DNA of 64,000 bases from Paenibacillus gyeongsangnamensis (GCF_027533625.1 NZ_JAQAGZ010000007.1:62001-126000), one strand, 5' to 3'; counted from the first letter of the stretch, positions 25,381 to 34,990 are shown. Numbers and translations are program-made. Notes: generated by a model not told the origin, from the sequence alone.

Positions 25381-27630
25381 TTGAAAAATTGGTTCTACAG
25401 GCTGCTATTATCTTATTTGCCCATCTTTCTCGCCATCGTATCCGCCATTATCTTGATCTCGTTTTTTGCTGTTAAGGATTTTTCGCAAAAGGAAGCCAAA
25501 TCAGCGAATCGCTTATTTTTATCCTATGTGCAGCAAACCATCGAGCAGTCATTGAAAGATATTGATTCCACGATCATCAAAGGGATTTTGACCGATAAAA
25601 GCATCAAGCTGTTTTTTTACCCGACTCCCGATCTGAATCGCTATGTCGTGAATAACCAAGCTTCCGAGAAAATTCAAAGCCTGATCGATACGAATCCGAT
25701 GATCAACTCGATTTATATGGTTCGACTGTCCGACCATACGGTCCTCAGCAGGAATGCTTTGATGCCGCTGGAGGAATTCGGCGATCGTGAGTTCATTAAG
25801 AGGCTGATTTCGAATCCCGGCCTTCCTCAGAACTGGACCCTGCGGGACTACCATGAATTTTTCGACCAGAAACCAAGCTCCGTCGTCACGCTTGTCCGGA
25901 AGGTTCCTTTACTGTCCGGCAGCGACGGCTTTCTTGTGGTGAACGTAGGGACCGACCTGATCGTCAAATCGTTTGATGACATTTATAAATCGAATATCGA
26001 TCAGATGAGTGTTGTAGACAAAGATGGCAATTTACTTTTCGGCACGGATCCACGGGCTGCGGTGAACAAAACTTCTTCCTCACAAGACCGGAGATTGCCA
26101 GGCATTCAATCGGATTACACGGGATGGGAGTATCGCAGCGGTATCGGAAGCAATTTCGTCTACAGCGTCTTTTCGATCTTTTCCTATATTTGGATTACCC
26201 TCATCCTTGTAGCCGTTTGCTCCGGAGCCGCTTGGATCGTCTTCGTGACAAGGCGAAATTATAAACCTTTGGAGCGGATATTGGGCCGCATTCATCATTA
26301 TTCCAAGAACAAAAGCTTTGAGTTGTCGGGAGAGAAAGGGAGCGATGAATTTCATTTTATCGATTCGGCCTTGGACAAGCTGATCGAGCAGTCGAATGAG
26401 GTTCAGAAGCAATCGGAGGAGAATCTGCAGTATCGCAGACAATATTTTTTCCATGAGCTGCTGCTCGATGCCGGTACCATCAGCAGGGAGGTATGGGAAA
26501 CCGAAATGAAGGCCTTCGGTTTGCCGGAATATGCGGAAGGGTGGAGCATGGCCGTTATCGAGATGGATAAATACGCGGTGTTTCTCGAGCGTTATCCGCG
26601 AAGGGACCAGCATCTGCTCAAGTTCGTGCTTAGCAGTGTCATTAAAGAAATCGCAGATCAGCATCACTCGGTCGTGTGGACGGAGTGGATATCCGGCCAT
26701 CAGCTTGCCGCGTTATACCAATGGCCGTCAAGGAATGATACGAAGGCTGCCGAATTGTGCGAAAGCATACGGAAATGGGTGGAGCTAAATCTGGATTTCA
26801 CGGTGTCGGTCGGTATCGGCAATAGCGCGCCCGAAATCGCCGAAATCAAAGCATCCTTCGACGAAGCCTTGGAAGCGCTAAAGTATAAATCATCGCTCGG
26901 AGGCAACAGGGTGATTGAATTCCAACAGGTTTGGGAGAAGTCCCCGAACAGCGTGACTACAAAGCATGTGCAGATCATTCGATCCTTGGCCCAATCGTTC
27001 CGCATGGGCGAAGACAAATGGGTCATGAATATGAACAAGCTTTTCGATGATCTAAGCTCGGAATTTTTATCAAGAGACGATATCGTCAGCTTAATCAATT
27101 ATATGATGTACCATATTTTCCGGGAAATATCGGGATTCTCGAGCGAGATCCAGGATGTTTGGACGAAAGACGCTTTACCTCAGATGGGCGAGCTTCTGAA
27201 CAAGTTCGATACGCTTGAAGATTTGAAGTCGGGCTGCCGCCGGATCTTCTCCGAAGCGTTGGACAAGATTGAGGGACAGAGGAACCTGCGAAGCAACAAA
27301 GAACTGATTCTGCATGTGAAAGCTTACGTGGAGCAGCATTTCTCCGATCCGGAATTGTCCCTTACGCAGCTTGGAGACGCTTTCCAAATCAGCTCCAAAT
27401 ATGTGAGTCAGCTGTTTAAAGAGGCGTTCGGCGAGAAATTCGTCGATTATTTGGTCAAAGTTCGCGTGGATCATGCAAAGATCTGGCTGGCGGAGACCGA
27501 GCTGCCCGTACAAGAGATTGCGGCGAAAGCCGGGTATACGCATTCGTTTTCATTTATCCGGGTGTTTAAAAAGCTGGTGGGGATGACACCGGGCGATTAT
27601 CGCAAGGAATTTCGCTCCCAGCAATCCTAA
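25381..27630 (+). CDS. Membrane-bound AraC-family regulator with Cache-like sensor
   Basis: A 749-residue regulator. An N-terminal transmembrane helix (about 8-30) is followed by a large extracellular sensor region, a second transmembrane helix near 280-300, a linker resembling HAMP, a GGDEF-like degenerate middle region, and a C-terminal AraC double helix-turn-helix in the last ~100 residues (I-S-S-K-Y-V-S-Q-L-F-K then S-F-S-F-I-R-V-F-K). The frame opens at 25282, but TTG 25381 has TTGAGG upstream and starts next to the first membrane helix. It sits in front of an ABC operon in the same direction and presumably activates it in response to an external sugar. Confidence 0.87.
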   Translation: MKNWFYRLLLSYLPIFLAIVSAIILISFFAVKDFSQKEAKSANRLFLSYVQQTIEQSLKDIDSTIIKGILTDKSIKLFFYPTPDLNRYVVNNQASEKIQSLIDTNPMINSIYMVRLSDHTVLSRNALMPLEEFGDREFIKRLISNPGLPQNWTLRDYHEFFDQKPSSVVTLVRKVPLLSGSDGFLVVNVGTDLIVKSFDDIYKSNIDQMSVVDKDGNLLFGTDPRAAVNKTSSSQDRRLPGIQSDYTGWEYRSGIGSNFVYSVFSIFSYIWITLILVAVCSGAAWIVFVTRRNYKPLERILGRIHHYSKNKSFELSGEKGSDEFHFIDSALDKLIEQSNEVQKQSEENLQYRRQYFFHELLLDAGTISREVWETEMKAFGLPEYAEGWSMAVIEMDKYAVFLERYPRRDQHLLKFVLSSVIKEIADQHHSVVWTEWISGHQLAALYQWPSRNDTKAAELCESIRKWVELNLDFTVSVGIGNSAPEIAEIKASFDEALEALKYKSSLGGNRVIEFQQVWEKSPNSVTTKHVQIIRSLAQSFRMGEDKWVMNMNKLFDDLSSEFLSRDDIVSLINYMMYHIFREISGFSSEIQDVWTKDALPQMGELLNKFDTLEDLKSGCRRIFSEALDKIEGQRNLRSNKELILHVKAYVEQHFSDPELSLTQLGDAFQISSKYVSQLFKEAFGEKFVDYLVKVRVDHAKIWLAETELPVQEIAAKAGYTHSFSFIRVFKKLVGMTPGDYRKEFRSQQS

Positions 27631-27663
27631 TTGTGCATGACCGGAAAATAGTGCATGACGATA

Positions 27664-27711
27664 AACCGATGAGACCGGCGATAAAACGGCTGGTTTCGTC
27701 GGTTATTTTTT
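27664..27711 (+). terminator. Terminator after the AraC-type regulator
   Basis: Arms AACCGATGAGACC and GGTTTCGTCGGTT pair with two wobble positions around a short internal loop, followed by ATTTTTTGG. It separates the regulator from the ABC operon downstream. Confidence 0.75.
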
Positions 27712-27713
27712 GG

Positions 27714-27808
27714 TTGATAAAAATTTATAAGTTTTCGTAAGCTTCGCATCAACCTTGGTAAACGCGCTGGTCCTTGTAAGGCAAGGACGGCGTAGCCGTT
27801 TATCCTGG
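27714..27808 (+). repeat. Dispersed palindromic repeat, copy A
   Basis: A 95-base element from TTGATAA to TTTATCCTGG. It contains an outer pair GTAAACG/CGTTTA(T)C and an inner near-palindrome GTCCTTGTAAGGCAAGGAC. The same unit occurs at 60733-60833 (inverted), 61633-61733 and 61735-61836. It directly follows a terminator and precedes the permease gene. Confidence 0.85.
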
Positions 27809-27933
27809 CTTCAAACGCTCATGAGTATTGGCGGAATCGTGTTTATTGACCTTCGTGCCGGTGATGGACTAAAGTAAGGGGCGTCCAGATAACAAAAACA
27901 GATGCAAATTGAGAAAGGAGGTTGAAGTGAACG

Positions 27934-28884
27934 ATGAGTACAATGATACCCGTGAAAGCCTTGGGCGCGGAGCAGGAGCGGAATTTCAAACGAAGAATCC
28001 GCTTTCGCAAAAATATTCCCCTGATGCTGATGTTCTTTCCTGTGGCCGTTTATTTTATTGTCTTTAAATATGTTCCGATGCTGGGTTCGGTGATCGCCTT
28101 TAAGCAATACAATTTTTCCGACGGCATTCTGGGCAGTCCATGGGTAGGATTGGACAATTTCCGGCTGCTGTTCAGCAACCCCCAGATGGTCAATACGATT
28201 CGGAATACGCTTCTGTTAAGCGCATTAAAAATAGCAGCCGGTTTTCCATTTCCGATCCTGCTTGCTATTTTGCTCAATGAGGTGCGCAAAGCCTGGTTTA
28301 AGAAAACCGTTCAGACCTTGGTTTACCTGCCTCATTTCTTTAACTGGATCATCGTATCGGGCATCGTGATTACGATTTTTTCCCAGGAGAACGGCGTCAT
28401 CAATCATTTGATCGTTAAATGGGGAGGAACGGCATACCCGTTCTTGTATAAGGAGTTATCATGGATTGTGATATTCCTTGGGTCAGGCATATGGAAGGAA
28501 GTCGGTTTCTCCACGATTGTGTATCTCGCGGCCATTACCTCCATCGATCCGAGCTTGTACGAATCGGCAGGTATGGACGGAGCAAACAAATGGAGACAGA
28601 TCTGGCATATCACGCTTCCGAGTATTCGGCCGACGATCGTGCTCCTGCTTATTCTTTCGATGGGCAGCGTCATGGAAGTGAGCTTCGATCAAATTTATCT
28701 GCTTCAGAACAGTGTCGTTTCCAATGTATCTGAAGTCATCAGTACGTTTATTTATCAGGCTGGACTACAGGGGGGCCAGTTCAGCATAACGTCCGCCATG
28801 GGACTGTTTGAATCGCTGGTAGGGCTAATCCTTGTTATCGCCTCGAACCAAATCGCACGCAAGTTTAAGCAGGGTTTGTGGTAA
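27934..28884 (+). CDS. lplB: LplB-type carbohydrate ABC permease
   Basis: A 316-residue inner-membrane permease with about six transmembrane segments. The opening is typical of LplB-family permeases of Paenibacillus (basic start, then M-L-M-F-F-P-V-A-V-Y-F and G-S-V-I-A-F-K-Q-Y-N-F). The EAA loop is Y-E-S-A-G-M-D-G-A then L-P-S-I-R-P. It follows AAAGGAGG by the normal distance. With the YtcP-type permease and LipO-type binding protein it forms an importer whose ATPase lies elsewhere. The substrate is unknown; many such systems handle plant-polysaccharide oligomers. Confidence 0.9.
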   Translation: MSTMIPVKALGAEQERNFKRRIRFRKNIPLMLMFFPVAVYFIVFKYVPMLGSVIAFKQYNFSDGILGSPWVGLDNFRLLFSNPQMVNTIRNTLLLSALKIAAGFPFPILLAILLNEVRKAWFKKTVQTLVYLPHFFNWIIVSGIVITIFSQENGVINHLIVKWGGTAYPFLYKELSWIVIFLGSGIWKEVGFSTIVYLAAITSIDPSLYESAGMDGANKWRQIWHITLPSIRPTIVLLLILSMGSVMEVSFDQIYLLQNSVVSNVSEVISTFIYQAGLQGGQFSITSAMGLFESLVGLILVIASNQIARKFKQGLW

Positions 28885-28937
28885 TGCCTGTACCGTTTCG
28901 GAATAATGCAAAATAGGCTGCAAGGAAGGGATGCGAA

Positions 28938-29813
28938 ATGAAGGCCACCATTGGGGAGAAAGTATTTTATTTTGTGAACTACATCTTGATGACGCTGGCC
29001 GGCTTGAGCTGCCTGCTCCCGCTGCTTCATATTGTCGCCTTGTCTCTTAGCGATTCGGGTTCGATATCGGCCGGATTGGTTTCCTTTTATCCGATCGGTT
29101 GGGAATGGGACTCCTATCAAAAATTGCTTGGCGGCACGAATATCGTGGAGGCATTCCGGAACAATGTCGTAATTACGGTCGTCGGTGTCTTGCTGTGCAT
29201 GACCTTTACGATTCTGGCCGCCTATCCGCTATCTCGCAGCTATTTTTACGGCCGCCGTTTTTTTACGCTCGCCATCGTTTTTACGATGCTGTTCGGAGGC
29301 GGATTGATTCCCACTTATCTCTTGGTCAAGTCACTGGGGCTTGTCAATACGTATGGAGCCTTGTGGCTTCCAGGTTTGGTCAGCGCTTACAATATGCTGC
29401 TGCTCCGGACCTTCTTTGAAAACATCCCCGAGGAGCTGATCGAGGCTTCCCGGATCGACGGATGCTCGGAGACAAGAATTTTACTGCAAATTTTGCTGCC
29501 GCTTTCTTTTCCGGTGCTGGCGACGCTGACGCTTTTTTACGCCGTCGGATTTTGGAATATGTTCTCCAGCGTGTTGATTTATATTAATGACAGCAGCAAG
29601 TTCAATTTATCCGTTCTCGTGCAAAATATGATCAAAAGCCAAACGATCCTGCAGGAAGTCGGAGAGCTTGATGCGGACCAAGTGCAGCGAATTACGCCGG
29701 AATCGATCAAGTCGGCCGCGATTGTCGTTATGATCGTACCGATGCTGTGCGTATATCCGTTTTTGCAAAAATATTTTGTGAAAGGCAGCATGATCGGCTC
29801 GATAAAAGGTTAG
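28938..29813 (+). CDS. ytcP: YtcP-type carbohydrate ABC permease
   Basis: A 291-residue inner-membrane permease with six predicted transmembrane segments and the EAA loop I-E-A-S-R-I-D-G-C then L-P-L-S-F-P. The ending K-Y-F-V-K-G-S-M-I-G-S-I-K-G is the usual C-terminus of the YtcP family. It is the second permease, 53 bases after the LplB-like gene, with GGAAGGGATG as ribosome site. It works with the LplB-type partner and the following lipoprotein. Confidence 0.9.
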   Translation: MKATIGEKVFYFVNYILMTLAGLSCLLPLLHIVALSLSDSGSISAGLVSFYPIGWEWDSYQKLLGGTNIVEAFRNNVVITVVGVLLCMTFTILAAYPLSRSYFYGRRFFTLAIVFTMLFGGGLIPTYLLVKSLGLVNTYGALWLPGLVSAYNMLLLRTFFENIPEELIEASRIDGCSETRILLQILLPLSFPVLATLTLFYAVGFWNMFSSVLIYINDSSKFNLSVLVQNMIKSQTILQEVGELDADQVQRITPESIKSAAIVVMIVPMLCVYPFLQKYFVKGSMIGSIKG

Positions 29814-29846
29814 TCGCGAATTAGATCCTGGTGGAGGCGGAAGAAG

Positions 29847-31457
29847 ATGAAACGATGGAGAAATCCTTTATTTAAGGCAGCGACTATAGGGATGGCGGGT
29901 GCTTTGGTTTTGAGCGCCTGCTCGAAAACCGATCCGAAAGCGGCCGGCGGCAAAAACGGCGAAGCCAGCAAGCCTGAGATTACGGTCATGGCCTTCGATT
30001 TCGGCAATGTGCCGAAGGAAGAAGGAACGATGGAGAAAAACCGGTGGGTCGATTGGATTAATCAGAACGCTCCCGTGCGCGTCAAATTTATTTCGATTCC
30101 CAGATGGGAATCCGTACCGAAGCTGAACGCCTTGTTTGCTTCCGGAGATGCGCCCGATTTGATCATGGAATACGACAAAGCCTTTCTGAACAGCCTGTAC
30201 GTTCAAAAGCAAATACTGCCGCTCGACGATCTCATTCAAAAGGACAGCCCTTATTACGCAGGTATACTGCAAAAGTATCCGACGCTCGCAAAAATGGGAA
30301 AGCAGGATGACGGAAAAATTTATAAAATCGGCAAGGTGAATGGGGCCGATGTGAATACGGGCATCTATATCCGAGCGGATTGGTTGAAGAAGCTTCATCT
30401 CAACATGCCGACAACACCCGACGAATTGCTGAATGTCGCAAAAGCGTTCGCCGAGCAGGATCCGGACGGAAACGGCAAGAAGGATACCTACGGGCTCGCG
30501 CTCAGCACGTTTGACGGCATTATCAATTACATGTTCCAGAATGTGAATTGGATCATGGACAACGGCCAACTGACGCATGATTGGCAGCGGGCGAAGGCGG
30601 CGGCGGATTTCAAGAAGAAGCTATTCGACGCTGGCGTAACCGATAAAGATTATTTGACCGACAAAAACGGGAAGAAAGCGGAGCAGGATTGGATGAGAGG
30701 AAAACTGGGCATTTGGAATTTTACCTTCCAGCTATCCTCCTATCAAGATTTCAAGAAAAACAACCCGGACGGCGAAGTGGCTATCCTGCCGATGCCGGCC
30801 ACGCAATACGGTCATTTCAGCCCGGAGATCAACTCCCCGTTTGCCGTGAATGCCGTGATCAACCGAAACGCGAAAAATCCGGATGCGGTCATGAAATATT
30901 TGGATTGGATTTTGAATCCGGCGAACTCCACGACGTTGAAGTACGGTTTGGAAGGCGTTCATTGGAAAAAAGGGACTAACGGCTGTCCTCAGCCTATAGA
31001 TAAGGCCAAATATACCAAGGAAGTCGCCTATACTCAAGGCTATTTGGTTCTTCATTCCAAGTTCGCGGAAGGAAAGTGCGGGACCGTAGAAGGATCTTTG
31101 GATACGAGCGACCCGGTACAAAAAGATTTTCTTGAGCTCTACAAAACCGCCAAGAAGGAGTACGTAACGCCGGAGCGTCCGATGCCCTATGCCATCGACA
31201 ACAGCAGCCTGCCTGCTCTGCCACCGGATTTGCTGACCATCCAGACCAATGCCACGAAGGCCGTTCAGGATATTTGGAACAAGTCCATCGTAAGCGGAAG
31301 CGCGTATACTACGGAACAAGCGCTCAAGGACGCGCAAGATTTGTGGAAGAAATCCGGCGGGGATAAAGTGGACGAATGGATGCAAAAGTATTACGCAAGC
31401 AACAAGCAGAATATTGTTCATACCAAGGAGTGGTACGACTCCATTGTTACTCCATAA
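29847..31457 (+). CDS. LipO-type sugar-binding lipoprotein
   Basis: A 536-residue extracellular solute-binding protein, the long form typical of LplB/YtcP systems. The signal peptide M-K-R-W-R-N-P ends in the lipobox L-S-A-C, followed by a Lys/Gly-rich linker. A D-P-D-G-N-G-K-K-D calcium-loop-like motif lies near residue 210. The ATG follows GGTGGAGGCGG. It is third in the operon, unusual only in that the binding protein comes after both permeases, which is the normal order for this subfamily. Confidence 0.9.
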   Translation: MKRWRNPLFKAATIGMAGALVLSACSKTDPKAAGGKNGEASKPEITVMAFDFGNVPKEEGTMEKNRWVDWINQNAPVRVKFISIPRWESVPKLNALFASGDAPDLIMEYDKAFLNSLYVQKQILPLDDLIQKDSPYYAGILQKYPTLAKMGKQDDGKIYKIGKVNGADVNTGIYIRADWLKKLHLNMPTTPDELLNVAKAFAEQDPDGNGKKDTYGLALSTFDGIINYMFQNVNWIMDNGQLTHDWQRAKAAADFKKKLFDAGVTDKDYLTDKNGKKAEQDWMRGKLGIWNFTFQLSSYQDFKKNNPDGEVAILPMPATQYGHFSPEINSPFAVNAVINRNAKNPDAVMKYLDWILNPANSTTLKYGLEGVHWKKGTNGCPQPIDKAKYTKEVAYTQGYLVLHSKFAEGKCGTVEGSLDTSDPVQKDFLELYKTAKKEYVTPERPMPYAIDNSSLPALPPDLLTIQTNATKAVQDIWNKSIVSGSAYTTEQALKDAQDLWKKSGGDKVDEWMQKYYASNKQNIVHTKEWYDSIVTP

Positions 31458-31481
31458 TTTAATCGTAAAGAGGTGCATTGT

Positions 31482-32267
31482 ATGAATCTGGGGATCATCG
31501 GGGAGTGGACGGAAGAAAGCTTCAAGCAGGCGGCCGACCATCAATTGGATTTTGTAGAGTTCTGCGTCAATGTGAACAAAAATGCGGATGAGTTTTTAAA
31601 CCGTACCGGCGAGATCAGAAATTGGATAACCCGTTATAACGTCGGGGTGGGCTCTGTCGGAAGATGGGGCTCCGACCGGATCGGGAAAGACGGGATTATC
31701 GAAGAGGAATTGGACAGGGAGATCCGGTTGATTCAGGCTGCAAGCGAGCTGGGGTGCAAGGTGTATGTATGCGGCTGTAATAAAGTTGAGGAACTGTCTT
31801 ATCACGAGAATTGCCAGCTTGCCATTGCTTATTTCTCCAAGCTGATGGAAGCCGGACAGTCCAGAGGTGTCAAAATAGCCGTATACAACTGTTCATGGAA
31901 TAATTTTGTCGATAACGCCATGGCTTGGACGGTTATCCATGGTTATTTGAAGGAATTGGGCATCAAATATGATCCCTCGCATTCGCGCTATGCGGGAAGG
32001 GATTACTTAAAAGAAATGAGAGATTGGGGAAAACGATTTGAGCATGTACATATTAAAGGCTCGCTGATTGTGGACGGCACGCGTTTGGACGATCCTCCGG
32101 CGGGTCTGGACCAAACGGATTGGGGCTCGTTCATGGCCGTATTGTATTCGGTTCAATACAAGGGAGGACTCAGCATCGAGCCTCATTCCAAGACTTGGGT
32201 CGGAGAGCTGGGCAATCAAGGAATCGACTATACGGTCCGGATGATGATGCGATTTTTGTTCCGGTAA
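31482..32267 (+). CDS. Sugar-phosphate isomerase/epimerase-like TIM-barrel protein
   Basis: A 261-residue xylose-isomerase-like TIM-barrel protein. Likely metal ligands are in F-V-E-F-C, K-Y-D-P-S-H, H-V-H-I-K-G and S-I-E-P-H. The ATG at 31482 follows AAAGAGGTG; a GTG three codons upstream is less likely. It sits 24 bases after the binding-protein gene and 34 bases before a second gene of the same fold. It probably acts on the imported sugar or its keto derivative; the reaction is not known. Confidence 0.85.
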   Translation: MNLGIIGEWTEESFKQAADHQLDFVEFCVNVNKNADEFLNRTGEIRNWITRYNVGVGSVGRWGSDRIGKDGIIEEELDREIRLIQAASELGCKVYVCGCNKVEELSYHENCQLAIAYFSKLMEAGQSRGVKIAVYNCSWNNFVDNAMAWTVIHGYLKELGIKYDPSHSRYAGRDYLKEMRDWGKRFEHVHIKGSLIVDGTRLDDPPAGLDQTDWGSFMAVLYSVQYKGGLSIEPHSKTWVGELGNQGIDYTVRMMMRFLFR

Positions 32268-32301
32268 TTTCTGAATAACAATATGAATAGGAGTGAAGCG
32301 A

Positions 32302-33129
32302 ATGATTACTTTAACGGCTTTCGCTGACGAAATTTCACCTGATTTGGAAGTTCAAATGGATGTGCTGGCTTCCGAAGGCATTTCTCATATCGAGTTCCGC
32401 GGGGTATGGGGGAAAAATGTTTTAAAATTGACGGATGAGGAAATAGCGCAAGTGAAAGAACGTTTAGACTCCCGGGGCTTTAATATTTCATCGATCGGTT
32501 CCCCGATAGGGAAAATTAAAATTACGGATGCATTTGAGCCTCATCTGGAAGATTTCAAAAGAGCGATCGCTTTGGCTCATTATTTTGATGCGCCGTTCAT
32601 ACGGATCTTCTCTTTCTTCATGCCTGAAGGAGAAAATCCTGCCGTTTACCGTGAAGAAGTTTTAAGCCGGATGAAGCAGCTGGTAAGCCTGGCGGAACAA
32701 GAGGGTGTCGTGCTGCTGCATGAAAACGAGAAGGATATCTACGGGGATACCGGCGAGCGCTGTCTCGATATCCTGCAAGCGTGTGATTCTCCGCATTTAC
32801 GCGCTGCATTCGATCCGGCCAACTTTGTCCAATGCGGCGTACGTCCTATGGAGGAGGCTTTTCCTCTCGTCGAACCTTACATTGCTTACTATCATATTAA
32901 GGATGCATTGTCCGAAACGAGGAAGGTTGTACCGGCCGAAGAGGGAGACGGGCAATTGCGCGAGCTGACGGGGATGTGGAAGGAGCCGAAGTATGAAGGC
33001 TTCCTGTCGCTGGAGCCGCACTTGTCCGCAGTCGGAGCTATTCAAGGCTTCAGCGGACCGGACTTATTCAAAGCAGCCGCGCAAGCCTTAAAAAAGCTAT
33101 TGACGGAAGCTGACATCGAATGGAAGTAA
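32302..33129 (+). CDS. Second sugar-phosphate isomerase/epimerase-like protein
   Basis: A 275-residue TIM-barrel protein of the same superfamily but clearly a different subgroup from its neighbour: it starts with T-L-T-A-F-A-D-E-I-S, has H-I-E-F-R-G, L-L-H-E-N-E-K, A-F-D-P-A-N-F and Y-Y-H-I-K-D, and a late L-S-L-E-P-H. The ATG at 32302 follows AGGAG by eight bases. It is the last gene of the ABC operon and ends at a bidirectional terminator. Two such enzymes in a row suggest consecutive steps or two substrates in one pathway. Confidence 0.87.
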   Translation: MITLTAFADEISPDLEVQMDVLASEGISHIEFRGVWGKNVLKLTDEEIAQVKERLDSRGFNISSIGSPIGKIKITDAFEPHLEDFKRAIALAHYFDAPFIRIFSFFMPEGENPAVYREEVLSRMKQLVSLAEQEGVVLLHENEKDIYGDTGERCLDILQACDSPHLRAAFDPANFVQCGVRPMEEAFPLVEPYIAYYHIKDALSETRKVVPAEEGDGQLRELTGMWKEPKYEGFLSLEPHLSAVGAIQGFSGPDLFKAAAQALKKLLTEADIEWK

Positions 33130-33155
33130 AGGGCTGGGCGTTCAAGAGATGTAAA

Positions 33156-33196
33156 AACCGTCAGTGCGATTTGCCGCACTGACGGTTCTTTTTTTT
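33156..33196. terminator. Bidirectional terminator between convergent genes
   Basis: AACCGTCAGTGCG / CGCACTGACGGTT hairpin with a short loop and TTTTTTTT on the plus side; on the minus strand the hairpin is followed by TTTTTAC. It serves both the isomerase operon and the convergent aldo/keto reductase. Confidence 0.92.
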
Positions 33197-33203
33197 CTCC
33201 CAA

Positions 33204-34184
33204 TTACCACGCATAAGCCTTCGGAGCGGCTCCTCCCGGTCCCGGGAAAATCTCGTCCAACCGGGCTAACACTTGGTCGTCTAGCTGAATGTCCACTACG
33301 CGCAGCGTATTCTGAAACTGTTCCAGGGTACGGGGACCGATAATCGGGGCGGTCATGGCCGGATGAACCAGTGTCCAGGCCAATGCGACATTCGCTTCCT
33401 GCTCACCGAGCTCCTTGCACAGCTTGCCGAAGGCTTCCAGCTGGCCTTGGTGTTGCTCCACCCGCGCTTGGCTGCGCGAGCTTCTGGAGCCTTGGGCCGG
33501 ATTTAGCGCATTGCCGCCGAGAAGGCCTCCGTCTAGCGGACTCCAAGCAATCACGCCGATGCCGTGCTCCTCAGCTGCAGGCAGCACTTCCAGCTCCGGC
33601 AATCTGCATAATAAGCTGTATTTGTGCTGCTCCGATACCAATCCAAGGAAATGGCGGGCCTTCGCTTCGTATTGCGCTTTCACCAAATCGCGTCCGGCGA
33701 AATTGCTGGCTCCGACGTAGCCGATTTTACCTTGGTACACGTACGTTTGAAACGCCTCCCACAATTCATCCCACGATACATTGCGGTCGACGTGATGCAT
33801 TTGATACAATTCGATATGATCCGTTTGCAGCCGCTCCAGCGATGCTTCCAAATGGCGGCGAATCTTATAAGCGGACAAACCTCGCTCGGCGTTGGGCCCG
33901 TCATGCGGATTTTCCATATCTCCATAAACCTTGGTCGCGAGTATGACCTTCTCCCGTCGTCCTCCGCCTTGAGCGAACCATCGTCCGATAATTTCCTCCG
34001 TCTTGCCGCGAGAGCCTACGCCCCCGTACACATTCGCCGTATCAAAAAAGTTGACTCCGGCATCCAGTGCCGCATCCATGATCCGATAGGCTTCTTTTTC
34101 ATCCGTATCCACACCGAAATTCATCGTGCCCAGGCACAGCCTGCTGACCTTCAATCCCGATTTACCCAGATAAGTATACTTCAT
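33204..34184 (-). CDS. Aldo/keto reductase
   Basis: A 326-residue NADPH-dependent aldo/keto reductase. The tetrad is visible as Asp and Tyr in F-F-D-T-A-N-V-Y, Lys in A-T-K-V and His in Y-Q-M-H-H. An extended G-S-R-G-K-T loop follows the Tyr, as in the AKR11/AKR12-like bacterial enzymes. The frame starts at 34214, but ATG 34184 has AAGGAGG nine bases upstream and begins with the family's M-K-Y-T-Y-L-G-K-S-G. It is monocistronic. The substrate is unknown. Confidence 0.92.
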   Translation of the reverse strand: MKYTYLGKSGLKVSRLCLGTMNFGVDTDEKEAYRIMDAALDAGVNFFDTANVYGGVGSRGKTEEIIGRWFAQGGGRREKVILATKVYGDMENPHDGPNAERGLSAYKIRRHLEASLERLQTDHIELYQMHHVDRNVSWDELWEAFQTYVYQGKIGYVGASNFAGRDLVKAQYEAKARHFLGLVSEQHKYSLLCRLPELEVLPAAEEHGIGVIAWSPLDGGLLGGNALNPAQGSRSSRSQARVEQHQGQLEAFGKLCKELGEQEANVALAWTLVHPAMTAPIIGPRTLEQFQNTLRVVDIQLDDQVLARLDEIFPGPGGAAPKAYAW

Positions 34185-34448
34185 GAAAAAATACCTCCTT
34201 CTAACGAATGGCAATCCTTTTACTTCTACATCATATCGCTGGTTTGTCCAATATAAAAGTACGCAGTTTTTGTTTAGATAGTTAGCGTCGAGAAATTTAC
34301 TTACCTGAAGGTTACTTCATTCAAATAGTCCTTCACGGCACTTGCACACCGGTAAGTTAAATTCAGTCGATAGCTTGTTCCTGGCTTTGGGAGTATCGTA
34401 TAGTATGTCAGTTCATCTTACATAAGGCTTGAGGAGGCAGACATTCTT

Positions 34449-34813
34449 ATGAAGTCAAAGAAATGCCGGTTTAACCTGCTGTTATGCTCTTTCGTCCTGG
34501 CGACCTGTATCCCGTTCTATCCGGCGTCGGCTCAAGCGGCCTCGGATTCGGCAAGCGGGCAAGCGGTCCCGGCTGCGGACGGAGGATGGGCCTCGACGGC
34601 GGGCGGCGCTTTCGCGGATGCGAAGCATATGTTCACCGTGACGAACCGTCAAGAGCTGCTGGAAGCGCTCGGGGCTAGGAACGGAGCCAATTCGAGCGAT
34701 AATGACGCGCCGAAAATCATTTATGTCAAGGGAACCGCAAGGCGCTGACTGAGACGGAAGCGCAGGAGTATACCATCAAGAACGTGCTCGGAGGCTGGGA
34801 CCCTTTCAAGTAA
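34449..34813 (+). pseudogene. Remnant of a secreted pectate lyase/pectinesterase
   Basis: The 5' part (34449-34745) encodes a good signal peptide ending A-Q-A-A, then G-G-W-A-S-T-A-G-G-A-F-A-D and V-T-N-R-Q-E-L-L-E-A-L, the usual N-terminus of secreted Paenibacillus pectate lyases, and stops at K-G-T-A-R-R. In another frame, 34739-34813 encodes K-A-L-T-E-T-E-A-Q then Y-T-I-K-N-V-L-G-G-W-D-P, which resembles the C-terminal tail of pectin-active enzymes. An internal deletion has removed the catalytic domain and joined the two ends out of frame. The identity of the tail is less certain than that of the start. Confidence 0.75.
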
Positions 34814-34990
34814 AAGCCTTATGAAAAAAGACGTGCACGAACACCGATCCATCCGGTCGGGTTCCGTGCGCGTCTCGATGAATGCGAAAAGCATCAAAAA
34901 AAAGAGGATTGTGGATTGTTTAAACACGATGAAGATCCCATTTGTTATAACCAGCAACCCGTTTCTCCAACAGCTGGCGGGGATTTTTTA

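Noticed and set aside
30732..31544. Minus-strand open frame of 270 codons
   Set aside because: Antisense to the LipO-type binding protein, no ribosome site and no recognisable domain.
34831..34875. GC-rich hairpin after the pectate-lyase remnant
   Set aside because: Arms pair only with several wobbles and no T run follows, so a terminator call is not justified.
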